Shown here one piece after another: positions 8,474-17,719 of a stretch of 64,000 nt of DNA. Source of the stretch: Ewingella sp963519305 (GTDB lineage: Bacteria > Pseudomonadota > Gammaproteobacteria > Enterobacterales > Enterobacteriaceae). The notes below the pieces were generated by a model. The model searched no databases. It was given only the letters and a program-made list of their open reading frames with translations, and was not told the origin of the DNA. Positions within the stretch are counted from its first letter, which is position 1, and each line of letters starts with the position of its first letter. Both the position numbers and the translations under genes were made by a program. The DNA is taken from NCBI GenBank assembly GCA_963519305.1, contig CAUQMS010000007.1, forward strand, positions 62,001-126,000. The letters are read 5' to 3'.

Positions 8474-8899
8474 TTGCAGATACGCCCTTACGAGGAAGCC
8501 GACCGGCCTTTTTTACGCACGCTCTATCTTGCGTCGCGCAAAGATACCTGGACGTGGATGGATACAGAGGATTTGCGGCTGGAGGATTTTGACCGTGCAA
8601 CGATCGGCGAAACGGTGATCGTCGCCGTGCACGACGGTAAGTTAGTGGGCTTTGCCTCGATCTTCACACAGGAAAATTTCCTGCATAATTTGTTTGTCGA
8701 CCCGGCCGTCAAAGGCACCGGTGTCGGCACGGCTTTACTGCATGCCAGCGAAGCGCTGTTTACCGGAAAGGGCTCGCTGAAGTGTCTGGTCAAAAGTGAA
8801 AATTCGGTGGCATTTTACCTCGCCAAAGGGTGGGAGATTATCGCCGAGGGCGAAAGCCCAAAGGGGGATTACTATCTTTTTCATTTCTTAAAGAAATAA
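8474..8899 (+). CDS. GNAT-family N-acetyltransferase
   Basis: 141 residues with the GCN5-related fold. IRPYEEADRPFLRTLY forms the first strand and helix. LHNLFVDPAVKGTGVGTALL near residues 73-92 holds the acetyl-CoA pyrophosphate loop (variant of Q/RxxGxG/A), and SVAFYLAKGWEI near 113 is the usual C-terminal block. The start is taken as TTG at 8474 because GGAGAG lies 6 bp before it. An upstream in-frame ATG at 8372 would add residues encoded within the antisense of the riboswitch and has no ribosome site. The substrate is unknown; it is divergent from thiMD. Confidence 0.8.
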   Translation: MQIRPYEEADRPFLRTLYLASRKDTWTWMDTEDLRLEDFDRATIGETVIVAVHDGKLVGFASIFTQENFLHNLFVDPAVKGTGVGTALLHASEALFTGKGSLKCLVKSENSVAFYLAKGWEIIAEGESPKGDYYLFHFLKK

Positions 8900-8912
8900 T
8901 GCCCTCAGCGGG

Positions 8913-9560
8913 CGGCTTAAATCTTTAAATTCAAAACCTTGGGCTGCCGTCCACACTGGCTTTAAGGTCAAGACCTTGGGCTGCCACACATCAAAACCGT
9001 GGGCTCGCCGCCCACACGGGCCCAAAGGAGGTTTAAACGAACCTCCTTTGGAATCCTGCGTTTTTAAACTGCGCGCTATCGCTGAATCGGGGTGGCCGTG
9101 TTCCAGTCACTTCTGTTATAGCCGCAAAATGTCATCGCTCCGCGATTCCCGGCTGCGGGTTTGAGCCAACGGTAAATACGTTGTCTCGCCACCGACTTGC
9201 CGGTGACATTTTTGAACGCGGCCTCGACATTTTAAAGGTCAACACCATATTGGTTTTGAATTTAGAAAAGCCTCGGCCGCGTTCAAAACGACGTCGAAGG
9301 AGAGGCGTAAAACCGCGTGTATTTTTACGCGGGTTGAAGCCCGAACTGAGAGTACCGCGCAGCGGCGGAGTTTGCGGCTATAACAAAGGTGCCTGAAACA
9401 CGGCCATTGTGACCAGCGCAGCTGGAGGAGCCTCATGAAAAGGCGCGGGATGTCCAGAAGGGCCGCGCCTACGGCCTTTCTGGGCGGGTGTGGGCAGCAG
9501 GCCCGCGGTTTTGAATTTGAAGTTAAAAAAAGCGAGATTAAACGCCGCAACGTTTAACCC
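8913..9560. repeat. Large nested-palindrome intergenic repeat, possibly MITE-like
   Basis: No gene is supported here. Several inverted pairs share nearly one centre near 9225-9250: AAATTCAAAACC at 8927-8938 with its complement near 9508-9519; GGCCGTGTT plus TGTTATAGCCGCAAA at 9094-9130 with complements at 9371-9405; TTTTGAACGCGGCC at 9210-9223 with 9275-9288. Separately there is a perfect 12 bp hairpin at 9022-9051. The motif ACC(T/G)TGGGCTGCC recurs near 8936, 8973 and 8996. It begins just after the GNAT stop and ends just before the dehydrogenase operon. The short ORFs inside it change frame and strand and look random. Confidence 0.7.
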
Positions 9561-9594
9561 CCCCCTCACTGGCACGTGATGATCCTGCCGGAGA

Positions 9595-10860
9595 TCACTC
9601 TCCGCGCAGATCCTTCACATCGCTCTCTTTCACATTTAACGCGGGCTTAGCCCCAAACTCTTCCAGCATGTAGGTGCTCAGCGTCGCAATCTGTTTGTCG
9701 CTCAGCGTGTCGGCAAACCCAGGCATGAAGACGTCACCGTCGTTGGTTTTACGCGATACGCCGTGCAGGATGACGTTGATCAGATTGTTTGACGTTTTCG
9801 CGCCCACGACGCTGTTTTTCATCAGCGACGGATAATATCCGTCCTGACTGCCCTGCCCGCCGAAGCTGTGGCAGCTGGCGCAGTTGCCGAGGAAAAGACG
9901 CGCACCGTCGGTTTCCTGTGAGTCTTTAAACGGCACGCCGCGCAGGTTATCGACGCTGGTCGCTTCATGGCCCCAGTCAGAACGGCTCTTCGTCACATCC
10001 GAATCTGCCTGCGGTTTCAGCGTCTGGATGTAGGTCGCCATCGAGTTCAGGTCGGCGTCGGTAAGATGACGTGTACTGTTTTCGATCACTTCCGCCATCG
10101 GGCCTGCGGCCTGTGCTTTGCCACTGACGTGACCGGAACGCAGATACTGCACGATGTCGCCTTTGCTCCAGCTGCCGATACCGGCGTTTTTGTCAGAAGA
10201 AATGTTAAACGCAGTCCAGCCGTCCACTTCGGTTCCGGCGTAAGGCTTGCCGTCTTTCATGCCCATGGTGATATTGCGCGGCGTATGGCATTCGCCACAG
10301 TGCCCCAATCCTTCGACCAGATATTTACCCTGATTCCATTCGGCTGACTGGCTGGTGTCTGGCTCAAAACGCTTACTGTCGAAGTTCACCAGATTCCAGA
10401 ACCACATGCCCCAGCGCTGGTTGAACGGGAATGGCATCTCGTTCTCGCGGTTAGGCTGATGCACCGGCGGCAGGCTGAACAGATAGGCTTTGATCGCTTT
10501 AACATCGTCATCTTTGAGCAGCGTGTAGGAGGTGTAAGGGAACGCAGGATAGAGATGCTGCCCCTCTTTGTTTTTGCCTTCATGTACGGCGCGCAGGAAG
10601 TCGGCGTCACTCCAGTCACCGATTCCGGTCTCTTTATCCGCCGTGATATTTGGCGAATAGAGTGTACCCATCGGCGTTTTGAAGGCCAGACCACCCGCAA
10701 ACGGCTTGCCGTCTTTGGTAGTGTGACAAGCCACGCAGTCGGCGGCCTGAGTGAGGTATTCGCCGCGTTTAATCAGGTCAGTACCTGACTCATCAGCGTG
10801 AACCGCCATGCTGAACATACCGGCGGCCGCCATCAGGCTAAGGGTTAATTTTTTCATCAT
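9595..10860 (-). CDS. Triheme cytochrome c subunit of a membrane-bound sugar/gluconate dehydrogenase
   Basis: 421 residues with a Sec signal peptide (MMKKLTLSLMAAAGMFSMAVHA). Three CxxCH heme-attachment motifs are visible: CVACH near residue 42, CGECH near 190 and CASCH near 328. This triheme form is the electron-transfer subunit of FAD-dependent gluconate 2-dehydrogenase, sorbitol or fructose dehydrogenases, passing electrons to ubiquinone in the inner membrane. Its start overlaps the stop of the GMC flavoprotein gene (TAATG). Last gene of a three-gene operon. The exact sugar oxidised cannot be read from the sequence. Confidence 0.9.
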   Translation of the reverse strand: MMKKLTLSLMAAAGMFSMAVHADESGTDLIKRGEYLTQAADCVACHTTKDGKPFAGGLAFKTPMGTLYSPNITADKETGIGDWSDADFLRAVHEGKNKEGQHLYPAFPYTSYTLLKDDDVKAIKAYLFSLPPVHQPNRENEMPFPFNQRWGMWFWNLVNFDSKRFEPDTSQSAEWNQGKYLVEGLGHCGECHTPRNITMGMKDGKPYAGTEVDGWTAFNISSDKNAGIGSWSKGDIVQYLRSGHVSGKAQAAGPMAEVIENSTRHLTDADLNSMATYIQTLKPQADSDVTKSRSDWGHEATSVDNLRGVPFKDSQETDGARLFLGNCASCHSFGGQGSQDGYYPSLMKNSVVGAKTSNNLINVILHGVSRKTNDGDVFMPGFADTLSDKQIATLSTYMLEEFGAKPALNVKESDVKDLRGE

Positions 10861-12467
10861 TACACCTCCGCCTTAAGCGTGTCGGCAATGCGCAGGGAGA
10901 GCGCCGCAATGGTCAGGGTACAGTTTACCGAGCCCACGGTTGGCATCACGGCGCTGCTGGCGATAAACAGGTTCTTGTGGTCATGGGTACGACATTGCGT
11001 ATCCACAACCGAGTCTTTCGGGTCATGACCCATGATGGTCGTACCGGTGATGTGGTTGTTGTTGGCGAAATCTTTGAAGTAAGTGATTTCGGTACCGCCC
11101 ATCAGGCGCGCTGCGTCAGCATAGACTTTGTAGGTGTGCTCGGCGCTTTTACGCACGTAGTCGTCCATCGCGTAATAGAACTCCGGCTTCGGAATGCCCA
11201 GTTTGTCTTTCTCGGTGGCGCTCGGAATAATACGGTTTTCCAGATGCGGCAGAATTTCGTGGAAGCTGTCAAAGCGCACATAACGCGACGAGCGGTCACG
11301 GATGCGTTTATCGAGATCCGGCCCGAGGATCAGTTCCCCCTTCTGCGCCAGCGCCCGTCCGGCTTCCTGATCGGTACGTGAAACGTTCGACAGGTGGATT
11401 TTCTTCGCGGCGTACTCTTTGCGGAAATCACCGTCGCGGAACCCGACCATCGAAGTCATCTCCTGCGGCCCGCGGCCCGGCCACAGGGCTTCGTTAGCGT
11501 AAAACTCAACGCCAACGCCCGGATGGTCCATCAGGTTGCGGCCAACCTGATCAGAACTGTTACCCACGCCTTTCGGGTTTTTATCGTTGGTGGACATCAG
11601 CATCAGCTTCGGAATTTCGATTCCGTTGGCTGCCAGCACGAAGTATTGCGCTTCGGCACGGTGCTCATTTCCCTGTGGATCTTTGAACAGCGCGGCGGTG
11701 ATCTCCTGCTTGTCGTTCACTTCGAGCTTGTACACTACGGATTCAGGACGCAGAACGGCACCATTTTTCTCGGCTTTCTCGACGTGCGTGATGCCGTTGT
11801 ACATGGCGCCAATCGGGCAGATCGGCATGCAGTTGTTGTTACCGCAGCAGGTTGGGCGGCCATCGTACGGGCGGCTGTTACGCGCCACCGGCTCGGTCAC
11901 GACGTAGTAACCGTTGTTGTTAAGCACGGTTTTCAGACGCTGCTCGTTGTAGGAGAGCGGCAGCGGCTCCATCGGGTACGGTGCGCTGCGCGGTGAACCC
12001 AGTTCTTCATTATTCGGCCCCCACACGCCCAGCTCCTGCTCGGCGCGGAAATACCATTTTTCCAACTCGGTGTACTCAATCGGCCAGTCGCGGCCTACGC
12101 CATACAGCGATTTGATTTTGAAATCGTTCGGCAGGAAGCGCCATGCGGACGCCGCCCAGTGCCAGGTGGTGCCACCGACGACGCGGATAAACTGCGCGTC
12201 ATACGGATGCTCACCTTTCTGAATCAGGTAATTATTGCTCGGATTGGATTCCGGATGCGGCGCATAATCCGTCGACGGGTACGGCTTCATGTTGTCGGTT
12301 TTATCAGCCTGATTGCGGAAGTTCTCGACGATCTCCCAGCGCGACATGCGCGGGCCCGCTTCGAGGATCAAAACATTCTTTCCGGCTTTCGCCAGTTCAT
12401 TCGCCACAATGCCACCGGCCACGCCGGAGCCGATAACGATGACGTCAGCTTTTAATGTGTCAGCCAT
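10860..12467 (-). CDS. GMC-family FAD-dependent dehydrogenase, catalytic subunit (gluconate 2-dehydrogenase type)
   Basis: 535 residues. The FAD-binding motif GSGVAGGIVANELAKAG near residue 13 and the C-terminal GSVNCTLTIAALSLRIAD are characteristic of GMC oxidoreductases. A Cys-rich segment CCGNNNCMPICPIGAMYNG near 205-223 matches the iron-sulfur motif described for bacterial FAD-glucose and fructose dehydrogenases. ITGTTIMGHDPKDSVVD and TVGSVN near the C-terminus hold the active-site His/Asn region. It works with the small subunit and triheme cytochrome as a periplasm-facing, quinone-linked enzyme. 2-ketogluconate formation is typical for Rahnella and relatives; sorbitol or other substrates remain possible. 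Confidence 0.88.
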   Translation of the reverse strand: MADTLKADVIVIGSGVAGGIVANELAKAGKNVLILEAGPRMSRWEIVENFRNQADKTDNMKPYPSTDYAPHPESNPSNNYLIQKGEHPYDAQFIRVVGGTTWHWAASAWRFLPNDFKIKSLYGVGRDWPIEYTELEKWYFRAEQELGVWGPNNEELGSPRSAPYPMEPLPLSYNEQRLKTVLNNNGYYVVTEPVARNSRPYDGRPTCCGNNNCMPICPIGAMYNGITHVEKAEKNGAVLRPESVVYKLEVNDKQEITAALFKDPQGNEHRAEAQYFVLAANGIEIPKLMLMSTNDKNPKGVGNSSDQVGRNLMDHPGVGVEFYANEALWPGRGPQEMTSMVGFRDGDFRKEYAAKKIHLSNVSRTDQEAGRALAQKGELILGPDLDKRIRDRSSRYVRFDSFHEILPHLENRIIPSATEKDKLGIPKPEFYYAMDDYVRKSAEHTYKVYADAARLMGGTEITYFKDFANNNHITGTTIMGHDPKDSVVDTQCRTHDHKNLFIASSAVMPTVGSVNCTLTIAALSLRIADTLKAEV

Positions 12468-12484
12468 TTTTTATTTTTCCTTAA

Positions 12485-12994
12485 TTAAAGCGCGACATCA
12501 GGCTTGGCAGCCCAGTATCCGGGACGATTGGTACAGTAAGAACGGATCACCAGAACGTCGGATACCGCGTCAAACATCAGCGCTTTTTCATAAGTTACGA
12601 CGGCAATATCAGCCCCTTCGCCCACCTGCCCCAAATACCAGCCTTGCAGGATCAGACGCGCAATATCCTGCTGTGGCGTACTCCAGCCCGACGGCGCACC
12701 CGCAGGCAGCGTTTGCAACAGTGCCAGCTGGGTCATCACATCCGGTTTATGCTGAAAAATGGCGCCAAACAGACGCTGACCAATCACCGGGTTGAGATGA
12801 CGTTTACCGGTCAGGGCGCGGGAAACTCGCATAAACTTATCAAGATCTGCCGGAGACGGTTGGCCGTCGGCAGCAAAAGCTTTGAGCGGAACCGGCATCA
12901 TCAGGCTGCTGACCAGCCCGACGCCGATAAAGCCCAATAAGCGACGACGGGAAACGCCGCTGACGCGCAGCGCTTTCGAAGGGGTGTCTGACAT
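12485..12994 (-). CDS. Small (Tat-signal) subunit of the sugar/gluconate dehydrogenase
   Basis: 169 residues, first gene of the dehydrogenase operon. The N-terminus has a twin-arginine type signal (SRRRLLGFIGVGLVSSLM, near residues 15-32), consistent with folded export as a heterodimer carrying the FAD subunit. The rest matches the sorbitol/gluconate dehydrogenase small-subunit family, with VIRSYCTNRPGYWAAKP at the C-terminus. ATG at 12994 is chosen over an upstream in-frame ATG at 13099 because AGGAG lies 8 bp before it and the signal peptide then begins correctly. Confidence 0.85.
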   Translation of the reverse strand: MSDTPSKALRVSGVSRRRLLGFIGVGLVSSLMMPVPLKAFAADGQPSPADLDKFMRVSRALTGKRHLNPVIGQRLFGAIFQHKPDVMTQLALLQTLPAGAPSGWSTPQQDIARLILQGWYLGQVGEGADIAVVTYEKALMFDAVSDVLVIRSYCTNRPGYWAAKPDVAL

Positions 12995-13553
12995 TGCATT
13001 TTCTCCTAAAAAACAGCGTATTGCCGGATGAACGGGCATCCGCGGGCCACGGCCCTGATTGCCAACGCTGTCACCCCGGAGGGTGAGTAAAGTGCACAAT
13101 TCAATGGTTGTACGCGGTGTTACCTGCCAGCTTTAATGATGCGTTAGGAATGATTTGTTATGCGCATCATTGTTATAAAAATAGCCGATATGTAAAGAAA
13201 CGTCGGAATGATACAACACGATAATGAGGGATAATATGTCGAATTGGTTCAATTTGTGCTAAACGAATCATCAGAAAAAATTTAATTCTTTAACAATCAA
13301 AAGGATGGATTAAGATCATTTATTTCACAGTGCGAAATTAATGATTCGAACTTTCTTTATTGATTTTTCGAGAACGGTCACAACTGGCAACGCTTTTTTT
13401 ATGTCTCTATATCAAAGAAATAAAAAGTTGATGAACGGGGCAACAGTTTAGTTTGCTATTCTGCGGATCTCACCGTTTTGTTGTTTTGAAAGGGTGAATT
13501 TCGGTATCGGTGCTATACATAATTCATTACACCACTCACATTTAAGGGTACCA
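12995..13553. other. AT-rich intergenic region between divergent dehydrogenase operon and lipoprotein gene
   Basis: About 560 bp without a supported gene. It must hold the promoters of the dehydrogenase operon (minus) and of the DUF3313 lipoprotein (plus). The middle part (13190-13480) is strongly AT-rich, the sort of sequence bound by H-NS or rich in promoter-like hexamers. I could not single out one operator. Confidence 0.5.
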
Positions 13554-14225
13554 ATGAACACAACTAAAATTTTGCAGGTAGCGCTGGTTGCAGGCGCGGT
13601 GATGCTTGCCGGTTGTACCAGTCAGGTCACAAAGCCAGAAAAATATTCAGGCTTCCTCGGTGATTATTCTGGCTTGAAAGAGACCAAAACGCCGTCGGGT
13701 AAAACCGTGCTGCGCTGGGTAGACCCTTCCTTTAAAGCCTCTGACTACTCTTACGTCGATTATCAGCCAATTACTTTCTATCCAAAACCTCAGCCAACGG
13801 CTCAGATTGACCAGCAGACCTTGCAGGGTGTTCTGGATTACGCGAACAGCCGCATCAAACCTGCGATTGCGCAACGCATGACGCTCACCAACCACGCTGG
13901 CCCACGTACTTTAATCTTTAAAGGTGCGATCACAGGCGCAAATACCTCAGCCGAAGGTTTGCAATTCTATGAAGTGATCCCGGTCGCGTTAGTGGTTGCC
14001 GGTGCAGAAACCGCCAGCGGACACCGTACACGTGATACCGAGTTGTATTTCGAAGCGGAACTGGTTGATGCCACCACAGGTAAAACCGTGGTGAAAGTGG
14101 TACGTAAAGGCCTGGGCAAACAGGTATCCAATGATACTCAGAAAGTCACCCTGAACGACCTGAAAGGCGTGGTGGATAACTTAGCGACTGACGTCGTACA
14201 GTTTAACCCAGCGCCACAGAAGTAA
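13554..14225 (+). CDS. DUF3313-family outer-membrane lipoprotein
   Basis: 223 residues. A lipoprotein signal peptide ends in the lipobox LAGC near residue 20 (MNTTKILQVALVAGAVMLAGC), followed by TSQ, which favours the outer membrane. The mature part (PEKYSGFLGDYSGLKE, VLRWVDPSFKASDYSYVDYQPI) is typical of DUF3313 proteins of unknown function. The ATG at 13554 is chosen over one at 13494 because the signal peptide begins there and AAGGGT lies upstream. A strong terminator follows 17 bp after the stop, so it is monocistronic. Confidence 0.85.
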   Translation: MNTTKILQVALVAGAVMLAGCTSQVTKPEKYSGFLGDYSGLKETKTPSGKTVLRWVDPSFKASDYSYVDYQPITFYPKPQPTAQIDQQTLQGVLDYANSRIKPAIAQRMTLTNHAGPRTLIFKGAITGANTSAEGLQFYEVIPVALVVAGAETASGHRTRDTELYFEAELVDATTGKTVVKVVRKGLGKQVSNDTQKVTLNDLKGVVDNLATDVVQFNPAPQK

Positions 14226-14242
14226 GCCTCCCGCCATAACTG

Positions 14243-14271
14243 AAAAAGCAGCCTTCTGAGGCTGCTTTTTT
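14243..14271 (+). terminator. Intrinsic terminator of the DUF3313 gene
   Basis: AAAAAGCAGCC and GGCTGCTTTTTT pair around TTCTGA. A-run and T-run flank the stem, so it could act in both directions. Confidence 0.85.
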
Positions 14272-14348
14272 GTTTTCAGGATGTATACGCGGTTCATATA
14301 CCCCTTCCCCGACAGAATCTGTGTCACCCGGTAACCCATTCAAAAGAC

Positions 14349-14373
14349 GAAAAACCCGCCGAAGCGGGTTTCT
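14349..14373 (-). terminator. Intrinsic terminator of guaBA
   Basis: On the minus strand GAAACCCGC TTCG GCGGGTTTTTCG forms a stable tetraloop hairpin with a T-run, about 30 bp after the guaA stop. Confidence 0.85.
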
Positions 14374-14401
14374 TATTGGGTTTAACTCAGGGTGTTCCTG
14401 A

Positions 14402-15979
14402 TCATTCCCACTCAATCGTAGCCGGTGGTTTACCGCTGATGTCATACACCACGCGGGAAATACCGTCGACTTCGTTGATGATGCGGTTGGAGCAACGGCC
14501 GAGGAAATCGTACGGCAGATGCGCCCAGTGCGCAGTCATGAAGTCGATGGTTTCGACGGCGCGCAGGGATACAACCCAGTCGTATTTACGGCCATCGCCC
14601 ATCACGCCAACGGAGCGCACTGGCAGGAAGACGGTGAAGGCCTGGCTGACTTTATTGTACAGGTCGGCTTTATGCAGCTCTTCGATGAAGATAGCGTCGG
14701 CACGGCGCAGCAGGTCGCAGTACTCTTTCTTCACTTCGCCCAGTACGCGAACGCCAAGACCTGGCCCCGGGAACGGGTGACGGTAAAGCATATCGTATGG
14801 CAGGCCGAGTTCCAGACCGATTTTACGCACCTCGTCTTTGAACAGCTCTTTGAGCGGCTCAACCAGACCCAGTTTCATCTCTTTCGGCAGTCCACCCACG
14901 TTGTGGTGTGATTTGATGACGTGCGCTTTGCCAGTGGCAGAGGCAGCAGATTCGATCACGTCAGGGTAGATAGTGCCCTGCGCCAGCCATTTAACGGCAT
15001 CCTGCTTGCAGGCTTCTTCGTCGAACACTTCAACAAATACGCGCCCGATGATTTTACGTTTGGCTTCCGGCTCATCAACACCGGCCAGCGCAGTCAGGAA
15101 ACGCTCTTCCGCGGCCACGTGAACGATGTTCAGACCGAAACGGTCGCCGAACATGTCCAGCACCTGATCCGCTTCATTAAGACGCAGCAGGCCGTTATCC
15201 ACAAACACACAGGTCAGGCGGTTGCCGATAGCGCGGTGCAACAGCATCGCAGTGACGGAGGAGTCAACGCCGCCGGACAGGCCGAGGATCACGTGATCTT
15301 CGCCAATCTGCTCACGCAGACGCTCGATAGCATCCTCGATGATTTTGGCCGGCGTCCACAATGCTTCGCACTGGCAGATGTCCATCACGAAACGTTCCAG
15401 AATGCGCAGGCCCTGACGGGTATGGGTCACTTCCGGGTGGAACTGTACGCCGTAAAAACGTTTTTCTTCGTTAGCCATAATGGCGAACGGGCAAGTATCG
15501 GTACTGGCAACGGTCACGAAATCGGACGGGATGGCGGTGACTTTATCGCCGTGGCTCATCCAGACGTCGAGCAGCGGTTTGGCGTTCTCACTCAGGGCAT
15601 CCTGAATGTCGCGGATTAAGGCACTTTCAGTCTGAACTTCAACCTGCGCATAACCAAATTCGCGTTCGTTGGAGCCTTCAACATGGCCGCCTAATTGCAT
15701 TGCCATGGTTTGCATGCCGTAGCAGACGCCCAGAACCGGGACACCGGCTTCGAAGACGTAGTCTGGCGCACGCGGGCTGTCATGCTCGGTGGTACTTTCC
15801 GGGCCGCCGGACAGGATGATCCCGTTCGGGTTGAATTCGCGGATTTGGGCTTCGGTTACGTCCCAGGCCCAGAGTTCGCAATAGACGCCCAGTTCACGCA
15901 CACGGCGCGCAACAAGTTGGGTGTACTGGGAGCCGAAATCGAGGATCAGGATACGGTGCTTGTGAATATTTTCGCTCAT
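14402..15979 (-). CDS. guaA: GuaA, GMP synthase (glutamine-hydrolysing)
   Basis: 525 residues, the same length as E. coli GuaA. Converts XMP to GMP using ATP and glutamine ammonia. The class I amidotransferase domain has ILDFGSQYTQL, the nucleophile motif GVCYGMQTMA near residue 86 and FHPEVTHT near 180. The ATP pyrophosphatase P-loop is LGLSGGVDSSVTAML near 228, and the C-terminal dimerisation domain ends PPATIEWE. The ATG at 15979 gives the family N-terminus (MSENIHKHRILILDFGSQ); an upstream in-frame ATG at 16003 has no family support. No clear Shine-Dalgarno precedes it. It follows guaB in the guaBA operon. Confidence 0.97.
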   Translation of the reverse strand: MSENIHKHRILILDFGSQYTQLVARRVRELGVYCELWAWDVTEAQIREFNPNGIILSGGPESTTEHDSPRAPDYVFEAGVPVLGVCYGMQTMAMQLGGHVEGSNEREFGYAQVEVQTESALIRDIQDALSENAKPLLDVWMSHGDKVTAIPSDFVTVASTDTCPFAIMANEEKRFYGVQFHPEVTHTRQGLRILERFVMDICQCEALWTPAKIIEDAIERLREQIGEDHVILGLSGGVDSSVTAMLLHRAIGNRLTCVFVDNGLLRLNEADQVLDMFGDRFGLNIVHVAAEERFLTALAGVDEPEAKRKIIGRVFVEVFDEEACKQDAVKWLAQGTIYPDVIESAASATGKAHVIKSHHNVGGLPKEMKLGLVEPLKELFKDEVRKIGLELGLPYDMLYRHPFPGPGLGVRVLGEVKKEYCDLLRRADAIFIEELHKADLYNKVSQAFTVFLPVRSVGVMGDGRKYDWVVSLRAVETIDFMTAHWAHLPYDFLGRCSNRIINEVDGISRVVYDISGKPPATIEWE

Positions 15980-16051
15980 GAGGGGGCGTTTTCCAGAAAG
16001 CAATAAAAGCGTTAAAACAACAGGTTAAATTTTCATTAATACGTTAAAGCA

Positions 16052-16076
16052 GACAGCGAGCACATGGCTCGCTGTC
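16052..16076 (-). other. Hairpin between guaB and guaA
   Basis: GACAGCGAGC pairs perfectly with GCTCGCTGTC around a 5 nt loop in the 104 bp spacer. No U-run follows on the minus strand, so it is more likely an mRNA stability or attenuating structure than a full terminator. Confidence 0.5.
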
Positions 16077-16083
16077 GTGGGGA

Positions 16084-17550
16084 TCAGGATCCCATACGGT
16101 AGTTCGGAGATTCCTTGGTGATCGTCACGTCATGCACGTGGCTCTCCTGGATCCCTGCACCGCTGATGCGGACAAACTCAGCCTTGGTACGCAGCTCGAG
16201 GATGGTAGCACAACCGGTCAATCCCATACATGAGCGCAGACCGCCCATTTGCTGGTGCACAATCTCTTTCAGACGACCTTTGTACGCCACGCGACCTTCG
16301 ATACCTTCCGGCACCAGTTTGTCAGCGGCGTTATCGCTCTGGAAGTAGCGGTCAGAAGAGCCTTTGGACATCGCGCCCAGAGAGCCCATGCCGCGGTAAG
16401 ATTTGAATGAACGGCCCTGATACAGCTCGATTTCACCCGGAGACTCTTCGGTACCTGCCAGCATTCCGCCGACCATCACGCAGCTTGCGCCCGCCGCAAT
16501 GGCTTTAGCGATATCACCAGAGAAGCGGATGCCACCATCGGCGATAACCGGAATACCGGTACCTACCAGTGCTGCCACCGCGTCGGAAACGGCGGTGATT
16601 TGTGGTACACCCACGCCGGTCACGATACGGGTCGTACAGATAGAGCCAGGACCGATACCGACTTTCACTGCGCTCACGCCGGCTTCAACCAGTGCCAGCG
16701 CGCCTGCGCCCGTCGCCACGTTGCCGCCGATGATTTGCAGATCCGGGTATTTTGCACGGGTAGCACGAATGCGTGACAGAACGCCTTCGGAGTGGCCGTG
16801 TGAGGAGTCGATCAACAGCACGTCAACGCCCGCCGCAACCAGTGCGTCAATACGTTCTTCGTTGCCTTCGCCAGCGCCAACCGCTGCACCGACGCGCAGA
16901 CTTCCCTGCTCATCTTTACAGGCGTTAGGTTTACGTTCGGCTTTCTGGAAATCTTTAACGGTGATCATACCGAGCAGATGGAATTGCGCGTCAACCACCA
17001 GCGCTTTCTCAACACGTTTTTCGTGCATCTTCTGCAATACGATTTCGCGTGATTCGCCTTCTTTGACCGTCACCAGACGCTCTTTTGGGGTCATCACTGC
17101 GGTCACGGGCTGTTCCAGATCGGTCACGAAGCGCACGTCACGGCCGGTAATAATACCCACCAGTTCGTTCTGCTCGGTGACAACCGGGTAGCCGGCAAAG
17201 CCGTTAATTTGAGTGAGTTCTTTTACCTGACGCAGTGTGGTGGAAGGGGTGACCGTTTTCGGGTCAGCAACCACGCCGCTTTCATGCTTCTTAACGCGGC
17301 GAACTTCTTCGGCCTGACGTTCAATAGACATGTTCTTGTGAATGAATCCCAGACCGCCTTCCTGCGCGAGAGCAATCGCCAGATTCGCTTCAGTCACGGT
17401 ATCCATCGCTGCGGACAGCATAGGGATATTCAGACGGATTTTAGCGGTCAGCTGGGTGCTTAGATCGGCAGTATTGGGCAGAACTGTGGAGTGGGCTGGA
17501 ACAAGGAGGACGTCGTCGAACGTTAGTGCTTCTTTTGCGATACGTAGCAT
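16084..17550 (-). CDS. guaB: GuaB, inosine-5'-monophosphate dehydrogenase
   Basis: 488 residues. Oxidises IMP to XMP with NAD+, the committed step to guanine nucleotides. The TIM barrel is interrupted near residues 93-205 by two CBS domains (VITGRDVRFVTDL, MITVKDFQKAE). The catalytic loop GPGSICTTRIVTGVGVPQ carries the active Cys near position 305, and IADGGIRFSGDIAKA and MGSLGAM form the phosphate site. The start MLRIAKEALTFDDVLL at 17550 matches the family; the reading frame runs 24 codons further upstream without support. First gene of guaBA. Confidence 0.97.
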   Translation of the reverse strand: MLRIAKEALTFDDVLLVPAHSTVLPNTADLSTQLTAKIRLNIPMLSAAMDTVTEANLAIALAQEGGLGFIHKNMSIERQAEEVRRVKKHESGVVADPKTVTPSTTLRQVKELTQINGFAGYPVVTEQNELVGIITGRDVRFVTDLEQPVTAVMTPKERLVTVKEGESREIVLQKMHEKRVEKALVVDAQFHLLGMITVKDFQKAERKPNACKDEQGSLRVGAAVGAGEGNEERIDALVAAGVDVLLIDSSHGHSEGVLSRIRATRAKYPDLQIIGGNVATGAGALALVEAGVSAVKVGIGPGSICTTRIVTGVGVPQITAVSDAVAALVGTGIPVIADGGIRFSGDIAKAIAAGASCVMVGGMLAGTEESPGEIELYQGRSFKSYRGMGSLGAMSKGSSDRYFQSDNAADKLVPEGIEGRVAYKGRLKEIVHQQMGGLRSCMGLTGCATILELRTKAEFVRISGAGIQESHVHDVTITKESPNYRMGS

Positions 17551-17719
17551 GGGCAATATCTCACCAAGGTGGATGCGGAAAGGAGAAAATATTGCAGCGG
17601 GAGTATACAGGTGAGCAGGCATTGCGACCAGAACTATTTTGAGAAACTTCTTGATTACCTGTTTCGTGCATGTAGTATCGTTCGATTAAGTCTCTGTTTT
17701 TGAATTTGATCTGGATCAC

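Noticed and set aside
8931..9020. Three short repeats that might be a CRISPR array
   Set aside because: Unit length and spacing vary, copies are imperfect, and no cas gene is near.
9181..9575. Short frames on both strands inside the palindromic repeat
   Set aside because: They follow the inverted repeats, have no ribosome site or domain and contain low-complexity Arg/Pro runs.
14921..15619. Antisense frame of 232 codons over guaA
   Set aside because: Lies wholly within guaA, no family likeness.
15980..16003. Upstream guaA start at 16003
   Set aside because: Adds eight residues unlike the family; the E. coli-like start is 15979.
17551..17719. PurR box in front of guaBA
   Set aside because: A PurR site would be expected, but no stretch here matches the consensus well enough to call.
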